Assembly (NCBI GenBank): GCA_017510405.1
Contig: JAFWNG010000028.1
Span: 62,001-126,000, forward strand
DNA length: 64,000 bases
Reading direction: 5' to 3'
Origin: Solobacterium sp.
Lineage (GTDB): Bacteria; Bacillota_I; Bacilli_A; Erysipelotrichales; Erysipelotrichaceae
Shown: positions 58,463 through 64,000 of the stretch, in pieces
Position numbering within the stretch: position 1 is the stretch's first letter
Layout of the letters: each line of letters starts with the position of its first letter
Program-made: the position numbers and the translations under genes
Notes under the pieces: generated by a model
The model's input: the letters and a program-made list of their open reading frames with translations, nothing else
Database searches by the model: none
Told to the model about the DNA's origin: nothing

Positions 58463-59593
58463 ATGAATAAGAAAATACTTACAGGCGCGCTTGCCGTCCT
58501 GCTGGCAGCGGGAACAGGTTATGCATCCTACACATCCGGTTACAGCAAAGGTCAGCAGACCGGACAGGAAACAGCGCAGAAAGAGCAGGAAACACTGCAT
58601 ACACTGAACCGTGCCGAACTGGAACACCTGGATATCAAGAACGATAAATTCTATGTCATCGGTCATAAGAGTCCCGATGCGGATACCGTGATGAGCGCTA
58701 TTGCCTGCGCAAGACTGATGAATGCGCTCGGCTATCACGCGGAACCGGCACTGTCGGAGAAAGCAGATCTGGAAAGTCTGTACATACTGGAACAGGCAGG
58801 CGTGGAAGTGCCGCCGGTGCTGGAAGACGCGTCCGGCGAAGACATCCTGCTGGTGGACCACAGTGAATACACCCAGGCAGCGGAAGGCATGAAAGATGCG
58901 CACATCATCGGAATCATCGATCACCATGGCGTGGGCAGCGTTACGACCGGCAATGTCGTCTACTACAACGCGCGGCCGATCGGTGCCACCGCAACGATCA
59001 TCTGGCTGAATTATCTGAACTACGGCGTGGAGATCGACAAGTCCACAGCACATATCCTGCTGGGTGCGATCCTCTCCGATACCGCCAATCTCACAACGAC
59101 CTATACCACCAGTGCGGATAAAGAAGCTGTCAGTGCCCTGAGCAGGATCAGCGGCGTGGAAGACCCGACCGGTTTCTACAAGGCAATGTATGCAGAAAGG
59201 CTGTCCTACAGGGGAATGAGCGACCTGGATATCCTGCTGGCAGACTATAAGTCCTATGAGGCATCGGGTGTGAAATTCGGCATTGCTTTAGCCAGTGCGA
59301 TCGACGAAGAACATGCGGCGGAACTGGCAAAGCGTCTTGCGAAAGTATTGCCGGAGGGACACAGTCAGAAAGATGTGGAACTGATGTATGCCGAAGTAAG
59401 CATCCGTGAAGAAGGCGTCAAGATCGACTATGTCGTCTGCGCGGATGAACACTCCAAAGAAGTCTTTGAAGAAGCGTTCCCGGAATACGATGAGTTCGAT
59501 GGTACGTCCTATATCTTCCGGAAGGGACTTGGCCGCAAGACCAAACTGGTGCCCGGTCTAACCGACTTCCTGGCACAGTATCCGCACGAATAA
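58463..59593 (+). CDS. Membrane-anchored DHH-family pyrophosphatase-like protein
   Basis: The protein has 376 residues. Residues 62-78 (KFYVIGHKSPDADTVMSA; H68, D72, D74) are the first metal motif of manganese-dependent family II pyrophosphatase. LLVDHSEYTQ and IGIIDHHGVG follow, and the DHHA2 end has GLGRKTKLVPGLTDFL. Standard enzymes are ~310 residues and cytosolic. This one has an extra N-terminus, MNKKILTGALAVLLAAGTGYASYTSGYSKG, that looks like a signal anchor without a lipobox, plus a Gln/Glu-rich linker. The catalytic part would then lie outside the cell. GGGAGAA lies before the ATG, 21 bases after the TIR gene. Confidence 0.82.
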   Translation: MNKKILTGALAVLLAAGTGYASYTSGYSKGQQTGQETAQKEQETLHTLNRAELEHLDIKNDKFYVIGHKSPDADTVMSAIACARLMNALGYHAEPALSEKADLESLYILEQAGVEVPPVLEDASGEDILLVDHSEYTQAAEGMKDAHIIGIIDHHGVGSVTTGNVVYYNARPIGATATIIWLNYLNYGVEIDKSTAHILLGAILSDTANLTTTYTTSADKEAVSALSRISGVEDPTGFYKAMYAERLSYRGMSDLDILLADYKSYEASGVKFGIALASAIDEEHAAELAKRLAKVLPEGHSQKDVELMYAEVSIREEGVKIDYVVCADEHSKEVFEEAFPEYDEFDGTSYIFRKGLGRKTKLVPGLTDFLAQYPHE

Positions 59594-59642
59594 GAGCACA
59601 TCGGTATGTATCTGATAAGGCATAGATAAGGAAGATACAAGT

Positions 59643-60077
59643 ATGAAAAGGTTATTGAAAGTATTTACGGCACTCATGATGACTGCGGCAGTGACATCGT
59701 GCAGTTCATCCGCGAAGCCGTCCTCTTCTTCAAAAGCAGAAGAAGAGAAGACCGCGGAAGTCACTCCCACACCCGAACCAACACCTGAACCGACTCCCGA
59801 GCCGACACCGGAAGCGGATCAACTGGCAGAAGAGATCGAAGCAGCACTTGCCGGGACATGGGCAAAAGGACAAGCCACAACCTTTACGTTTGATAACGGC
59901 ACCGTGACCCGCAATACGAACGGTAAAATCTCCGAAGGAACGTATGAGATCATAACCAGGAATTCTGAGATACGGATGAGGATCGTTGAATCGGTCGGCA
60001 GCACGAATGTCCATCTTCCATATACATTCGAGGATGGAGTACTGACTCTGGATAACGGCGCTCTTGTGAAACAATAG
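59643..60077 (+). CDS. Small lipoprotein with PTPE repeats
   Basis: The protein has 144 residues. MKRLLKVFTALMMTAAVTSC is a lipoprotein signal with lipobox VTSC. A serine-rich stretch and a repeated Pro-Thr-Pro-Glu linker (TPTPEPTPEPTPEPTPE) follow. The ~85-residue C-terminal beta domain begins LAGTWAKGQATTFTFDNGTVTR, like the lipocalin-type 'DUF5640/DUF4923' small domains that start with a G-x-W motif. Role unknown. AAGGAAG precedes the ATG. Confidence 0.75.
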   Translation: MKRLLKVFTALMMTAAVTSCSSSAKPSSSSKAEEEKTAEVTPTPEPTPEPTPEPTPEADQLAEEIEAALAGTWAKGQATTFTFDNGTVTRNTNGKISEGTYEIITRNSEIRMRIVESVGSTNVHLPYTFEDGVLTLDNGALVKQ

Positions 60078-60221
60078 GAATCCGGAGAACTGCTGAAAGT
60101 GATCCGATAATATTTAAAATTCACGGATAATTCCAAAGGATGTTACGCATTATTACTTGAACGGGAATGTTCGGAGACAGATAATAATTGTATTTGTAAA
60201 GGGGAAAAGGAGGATAATCTA

Positions 60222-60887
60222 ATGCGCTTTCCAAATGCCTATAAAGGCTTAAAGAAAATCTACAGATCTGAAATTCTCATGCTGATCGTTGGTATTCTCA
60301 CCGGTATCGCCGGCTTCTTCGGCGCACAGGCTGCTTCACAGATCGCAGAACAGGGTGAGGAAGGCATCACAGCCGCTACGGCTTTCGGTGTCATGATCCC
60401 GATCATGGTGTCAGGCATCATTACGATCATCGCTGCGTTCATGCAGTTCCTGGGACTCAAGAACGCTGCGAAAGACGATGCAGAGTTCAAGAAGGGCTAT
60501 ACCTATGCTCTTATCGGTCTGGCACTTGCCATCGTGTTTGGTATTCTTTCGATTATGAAAATCGAAAATGCGATGATAACGGACTTAAGCAAAATACTCA
60601 GCAACTTCATTGAGATCGTAATCACCTTCTACATCATTACCGGCATCATCAGTCTCTCCGAAAAACTCGATGATCCGGAAATGGCAGCACGCGGCAAAAA
60701 GATCTTCTATATGTACGCTGCAGGCGTTATTCTTGCCAGTCTTGTAGATCTGATCTGCACTGTCATGAACTTAGATAAGAGCGGTACCATTGCCGTCGTT
60801 CTTGGCGGTCTCTCAGCTCTTCTTGCAGTTATCGCGTATGTTCTTTACCTTGGCTATCTCGGCAAGGCAAAGAGAATGCTTGCCTGA
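60222..60887 (+). CDS. Six-span membrane protein of unknown function
   Basis: The protein has 221 residues and about six hydrophobic spans: ILMLIVGILTGIAGFFG, AFGVMIPIMVSGIITIIAAF, YALIGLALAIVFGILSI, IEIVITFYIITGIIS, IFYMYAAGVILASLVDL, IAVVLGGLSALLAVIAYVLY. No family motif is recognised. AAAGGAGG lies 7 bases before the ATG. It has its own terminator and no clear partner. Confidence 0.75.
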   Translation: MRFPNAYKGLKKIYRSEILMLIVGILTGIAGFFGAQAASQIAEQGEEGITAATAFGVMIPIMVSGIITIIAAFMQFLGLKNAAKDDAEFKKGYTYALIGLALAIVFGILSIMKIENAMITDLSKILSNFIEIVITFYIITGIISLSEKLDDPEMAARGKKIFYMYAAGVILASLVDLICTVMNLDKSGTIAVVLGGLSALLAVIAYVLYLGYLGKAKRMLA

Positions 60888-60906
60888 ACACTTCAGCAAA
60901 ACCGAT

Positions 60907-60957
60907 AAAAAACAGCCATACCAGACGAATTTCGTGAATTCTCCGGTATGGCTTTTT
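60907..60957. terminator. Bidirectional terminator between convergent genes
   Basis: AGCCATACC and GGTATGGCT pair across a 21-base loop that holds a further GAATTTCGTGAATTC palindrome. A and T runs flank both sides, so it can serve both the membrane protein gene and the convergent LUD gene. Confidence 0.8.
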
Positions 60958-60991
60958 AAATTCTGATAAAAGCGGGCAATGATGCAATGGC

Positions 60992-61621
60992 TCAGAAGCC
61001 AAGCGAATCGTTGACCAGGATCACGTGGATGCGGTCCGCGTGACGGGAATAGCGGGTAACCAGGAACTGGCAGCAGATCGTATCTGGGGACTTGCAGTTG
61101 GCGCAGGCACCGGTGCGGACACACGGATTATTTCCGCCGAAGCGCTGGTTGTTGATGGGAGCGGCGACGTTGCGGGCACGCTTCATGGCACCGTCCACGT
61201 CACTGCATACTTTATTCATACCAACGATGAACAGCACATGTTTTGGACCATAGGCGATTGCGGATACACGGTTGGCATTGCCGTCGATGTTGACGAGAAC
61301 GCCGTCTTCGGTAATAGCGTTGCAGCTGGCGAGGAAGAAGTCCGCGTCATATGCCTGCAGCATTGCTGCTCTGCGGTCAGCTGCTGCTTCACGGTCGATG
61401 TAATTGTAATTGCCTTCCTTCAGTGCCTGGACAAGACCGATCTCACTGACGGACATGCCGCCGCCCATGGTAGCGGTGCTTCCTTCGGGAATCAGGGATA
61501 ATGCGATCTTCAGTGCTTCTTCTTTGTTGGCCGCATAGTAGCCTGTCATATTGCGGGATGCGAGTCCCTTGATGACTTTCTGGGCAAGCTTTTCATTTCT
61601 GACTGTGATATTGACATCCAT
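60992..61621 (-). CDS. LUD-domain protein (lactate utilisation family)
   Basis: The start at 61621 (MDVNITVRNEKLAQKVIKGL) has AGGAG 9 bases upstream; the longer frame to 61648 would place ATGs too close to it. The 209-residue protein carries STATMGGGMSVSEIGLVQAL, ADFFLASCNAITEDGVLVNIDGNANRVSAIAYGPKHVLFIVGMNKV and a cysteine-bearing PCVRTGACANCKSPDTICC. This is the LutC/YkgG (DUF162) family. No lutA or lutB iron-sulfur partner lies next to it, so the role in lactate oxidation is not established. Confidence 0.87.
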   Translation of the reverse strand: MDVNITVRNEKLAQKVIKGLASRNMTGYYAANKEEALKIALSLIPEGSTATMGGGMSVSEIGLVQALKEGNYNYIDREAAADRRAAMLQAYDADFFLASCNAITEDGVLVNIDGNANRVSAIAYGPKHVLFIVGMNKVCSDVDGAMKRARNVAAPINNQRFGGNNPCVRTGACANCKSPDTICCQFLVTRYSRHADRIHVILVNDSLGF

Positions 61622-61822
61622 ATTCATACACTCCTTTATTGTCCTCATTATGCCATAATGGAGGATAGAAGACCAAAAGCATGCTTTTTTACGGCAGATA
61701 CAGCAGAATTCCCTGGGACACAGTGTGTCTCATGGCGGAAAACAGGGCAATTGCCCGCTTTGTGTCCTGTTCGCTGTACGAATAAACCGCAATACTGAAG
61801 GTGCAAGGCAGGGAGGTGCCAC

Positions 61823-62335
61823 ATGGAACTGCAGAAAATCGGAGGATTCCTGAAAGAACTGAGAAATGAACAGGAAATGACCCAGGAACAGCTGGCGGAG
61901 AAACTGAATGTATCAAGAAGAACAGTGTCCCGCTGGGAGACAGGCAATAACATGCCGGATCTGGATCTTCTGATCGAACTGGCAGATCTGTACAAAGTGG
62001 ACCTGAGAGAACTGCTGAACGGCGAAAGGAAAGGCGGAAACATGGATAAAGAAATGGAAGAGACTGTACTGCAGGTAGCAGAATACAGCAACGCGGAAAA
62101 ACAGCGCAGCGCAAAGATCGTAACGGTATACTTCGTAGTCGGCATTATCGCATTGTTCGTAAATGCCATCGTGAACTTTATGGAACTGGGAGATACGTTC
62201 TGGATCGGCTTTGTGAAAGGAAGCACCTTCGGACTTGCTCTGGGAGCGATGCTGCTGGGACTTCTGTATATCACCGGAAGAATGGAAAAGATGCGCGCAT
62301 TCAAGATGCGTCTGATCGGAAAGGAGCAGAAATGA
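61823..62335 (+). CDS. XRE-family regulator with membrane spans
   Basis: The protein has 170 residues. Residues 5-65 are a Cro/C1-type helix-turn-helix (IGGFLKELRNEQEMTQEQLAEKLNVSRRTVSRWETGNNMPDLDLLIELADLYKVDLRELL). Two membrane spans follow (VTVYFVVGIIALFVNAIV and FGLALGAMLLGLLYI), so the regulator is membrane-bound. GGGAGG precedes the ATG. The next small ORF overlaps its stop by four bases, as expected for a regulator co-made with a small membrane partner. Confidence 0.88.
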   Translation: MELQKIGGFLKELRNEQEMTQEQLAEKLNVSRRTVSRWETGNNMPDLDLLIELADLYKVDLRELLNGERKGGNMDKEMEETVLQVAEYSNAEKQRSAKIVTVYFVVGIIALFVNAIVNFMELGDTFWIGFVKGSTFGLALGAMLLGLLYITGRMEKMRAFKMRLIGKEQK

Positions 62336-62355
62336 AGCGTACAGGGAATATCTAG

Positions 62356-62508
62356 ATGATGCTGGGATTACTTCTTACAGCGTCCGTTATCCTGATCGAC
62401 CGGTTCATTATGCCGCTTTCCGATACCGTTGCGATCATCATTGCATGTGCCGGTATCGCTATGAGTGGATACGGAATATGGTCGGAAAGAAAAAAGAGGA
62501 ACGCTTAG
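62356..62508 (+). CDS. Small membrane protein, possibly interrupted by an in-frame amber codon
   Basis: A 50-residue ORF (MMLGLLLTASVILIDRFIMP...GIWSERKKRNA) has two predicted spans. The same frame starts earlier at 62332 with an ATG that overlaps the XRE stop (ATGA) and reads seven codons (MKRTGNI) to a TAG at 62353-62355, directly before the ATG at 62356. The likely ancestral protein is ~58 residues. The present start at 62356 has only a weak AGGGA upstream. It is either a fresh nonsense mutation with reinitiation or a start shifted downstream. Confidence 0.5.
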   Translation: MMLGLLLTASVILIDRFIMPLSDTVAIIIACAGIAMSGYGIWSERKKRNA

Positions 62509-62813
62509 TCGTCCTCCAGTCCGCGAAGAAGCAGATCGTTATATGCCGCATTGGCAGCTTCTGCTTCTTTTTTTCGTTTCCAGGCATCTACTTCGCTCAT
62601 GATCGCCAGCATCTCATCGGCGATCATTTCCGGTTTCTTCGGCCGTACCTGCCGCACATAGCTGCACATGCGGCGGATGGCTTTGGGACTGCCGAGATTC
62701 TTAGCGATCACCGTGCCGAAATCAGCAGGATATCCCAGTTTCTGCAGTTCATGGATCAGTTCTTCCCGGGCGGCTTTCCATTCCGCCTGTACCGGTGTCA
62801 AAGGTCTATTCAT
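62505..62813 (-). CDS. Small hypothetical protein
   Basis: The protein has 102 residues, all helical in appearance and charged: TPVQAEWKAAREELIHELQKLGYPADFGTVIAKNLGSPKAIRRMCSYVRQVRPKKPEMIADEMLAIMSEVDAWKRKKEAEAANAAYNDLL. No ribosome binding site is clear. The 3' end overlaps the end of the small membrane protein gene by four bases, tail to tail. The protein-like composition supports a real gene. No family recognised. Confidence 0.55.
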   Translation of the reverse strand: MNRPLTPVQAEWKAAREELIHELQKLGYPADFGTVIAKNLGSPKAIRRMCSYVRQVRPKKPEMIADEMLAIMSEVDAWKRKKEAEAANAAYNDLLLRGLEDD

Positions 62814-63058
62814 ATGCCATAAGAATATCGAAGCAGTACAGCCTCGTCAAAAGAAAATGATCCTGCAGTTCAGGATTCTGCATTCCGTTCTGCTTTCAGC
62901 ACACGGCGGTGCGTTCAGCTAAATTCGCTGCGCAGTGCGCAGCCTTTTGGAAATATCAGATCAAACTGCTGCATGTATTTCAGATTCGTATCCGTAAGCC
63001 CATTGTCATTCTTTTCAACATTGCCTGGATCAGGAAGCATCCGTATTCCGCACGGTCT
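62814..63058. other. Intergenic stretch with open frame downstream of the next gene
   Basis: On the minus strand the frame of the gene at 63059 continues past its TGA for about 48 codons to a TGA at 62915 (ATG at 63040; MLPDPGNVEKNDNGLTDTNL...). The composition is protein-like. GCTGCGC-ACT-GCGCAGC at about 62928-62944 can form a 7-bp hairpin, but it lies within that open frame. No other feature is seen. Confidence 0.3.
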
Positions 63059-63859
63059 TCACCATCTGGTCTTCAGAATGTCGCCTTTGGAATACAAGGT
63101 TCCTCGGACTTCTTTTCGAACAGGTACCAGCTGTTCGGTGCGTGTGAGATATGCAAGATTCTGTCGGGAACATTCCAGTAATTCACAAGCTTCTGCAGTA
63201 TCCAGGATCGTGTTCCGGAGGAAAGAGAAAAAGTCTTCTTTCTGTAATGGAACAGGCTGTCCCAGAGTATATAGCTCATGAGCCATGAGATCGATAGAAT
63301 TATTGAATGTTACAGCATATCCGCCGGGTGTGATCTGTGCAGAAGCAAACAAAGCGCTGCTGCGAAGTATTTTTGCAATTTCCCCGCTATCATCAGGAAT
63401 ATCCTTTAATTGCACTTTCCGGATGGTGTCATCCCTGAAAAAACATAATAAAGAGTAATCGCTGCACAGAGTGCAGTCCGTAAGATTCCTTTTGAATCGT
63501 TCTTTCACATAAGAAGGTATTTCTTTTGTCTTACGGATATAAAAAAAATCCTGAGAACATCTGCCAGAGGAGATCTCCAGAAATCGTCTTTCATCGTATT
63601 TCGGAAGATGATGTGTATCCAGAATACTCTGGATATTCTGTCGGTTCGAGGGAATGATGCGTTCCTGTACCCAGAGCAGACTGATATCCCGCGGAATCGT
63701 ATAAATATGTTTCTTAACGTAAGATGTCAGAAGGAGAGGGGCAGTCCATTCATCAAGATCTTGCTGAAGCTCAATGATCCAGGATGAATCCTTTTCAAAA
63801 TACAGCAGTGTTCCAATCAGATCAGAACGCTCTTCGTCGAATATGTTATAAGCTTTCAT
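63059..63859 (-). CDS. Putative DNA-binding protein with DUF2442-like and helix-turn-helix regions
   Basis: The protein has 266 residues. The central part (LCFFRDDTIRKVQLKDIPDDSGEIAKILRSSALFASAQITPGGYAVTFNNSIDLMAHELYTLG) resembles DUF2442, in which a beta unit reads out D-G-x-x-x-x-v-D-l. The C-terminal ~55 residues (ILDTAEACELLECSRQNLAYLTRTEQLVPVRKEVRGTLYSKGDI) look like a MerR/Excisionase-type helix-turn-helix. The N-terminal 100 residues are unrecognised. It ends at a TGA after which the frame stays open for ~48 codons, so it may be truncated. Probably a regulator. Confidence 0.6.
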   Translation of the reverse strand: MKAYNIFDEERSDLIGTLLYFEKDSSWIIELQQDLDEWTAPLLLTSYVKKHIYTIPRDISLLWVQERIIPSNRQNIQSILDTHHLPKYDERRFLEISSGRCSQDFFYIRKTKEIPSYVKERFKRNLTDCTLCSDYSLLCFFRDDTIRKVQLKDIPDDSGEIAKILRSSALFASAQITPGGYAVTFNNSIDLMAHELYTLGQPVPLQKEDFFSFLRNTILDTAEACELLECSRQNLAYLTRTEQLVPVRKEVRGTLYSKGDILKTRW

Positions 63860-64000
63860 AAAAAGTATATCGCCTCCAGATCATATTCCAGATTGCCTCG
63901 CAATAGGTATTATTATCATAATATTTGACGTGCGTAAAATAAAACGGAAAGATGTACTCTCTCCGTTATTTGATCAATGATTTACTGAGTATGAAGTTCC

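Noticed and set aside
62909-63181. 90-residue plus-strand ORF
   Set aside because: Overlaps the better-supported minus-strand gene at 63059; no ribosome binding site and shadow-like composition.

Overview
The window looks like the chromosome of an anaerobic, low-to-mid-GC Firmicute, most likely a gut Erysipelotrichia-type bacterium. The evidence is strong AGGAGG-type ribosome binding sites, many short intrinsic terminators, lipoboxes, a sortase-like anchor, PTS and GPH sugar transporters, an Ltp-repeat protein, and oxygen-sensitive iron-sulfur enzymes of the 2-hydroxyacyl-CoA dehydratase family. The taxonomic guess rests on gene content only. No rRNA or tRNA gene was seen.

Layout. 2-8084: the end of a secreted PHP/CehA-like protein with DUF4214 repeats, a YibE/F membrane protein coupled to an acetyltransferase, an Ltp-repeat surface protein, a HIRAN protein, an M29 aminopeptidase and a serine hydrolase. 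8235-13375: a CotH-type surface protein, a long non-coding stretch, a flavodoxin, a histidine phosphatase and a lipoprotein. 13542-26499: one tightly packed 13-gene operon, described below. 26592-33147: an acetyltransferase, a broken IS3-type transposase, a GH32 enzyme, a lipoprotein tyrosine phosphatase, a PAP2 protein, an amidase, and an array of five 34-bp-spaced palindromes. 33148-44666: an AraC regulator divergent from a six-gene glycan operon (GPH symporter, GH2, sugar isomerase/epimerase, GH78 rhamnosidase, GH43, GH1). 44648-53225: two MATE exporters flanking a PTS (EIIB, EIIC) plus beta-glucuronidase unit and its PRD regulator. 53353-59593: an enoate-reductase-like flavoenzyme divergent from an operon of TetR regulator, HD hydrolase, TIR-domain protein and membrane-anchored DHH pyrophosphatase. 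59643-64000: small membrane, regulatory and hypothetical genes.

The most interesting region is 13542-26499. It has one good promoter, one strong terminator, and no gap over 20 bases between genes. It encodes a CooC/AcsF-type nickel-insertion ATPase with a CxC motif, two HgdB/HgdA-like pairs, one HgdC-type activating ATPase, a free-standing protein resembling the central domain of acetyl-CoA synthase, two look-alike small single-span membrane proteins, HtpG, a histidine-rich protein, a CooT-like nickel protein, and an iron-sulfur flavin enoate-reductase-like enzyme. Nickel maturation factors of the CO dehydrogenase/acetyl-CoA synthase world therefore sit with an ATP-driven 2-hydroxyacyl-CoA-dehydratase-type electron-transfer system. 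There is no CO dehydrogenase catalytic subunit or complete acetyl-CoA synthase in the window. I infer an uncharacterised, probably nickel-containing, membrane-linked reductase. Its substrate cannot be read from the sequence.

The two sugar regions (33148-44666 and 46184-51722) appear to handle rhamnosylated and glucuronidated plant or host glycosides, which fits a gut setting. All functional calls come from motifs recognised by eye; no database search was run.
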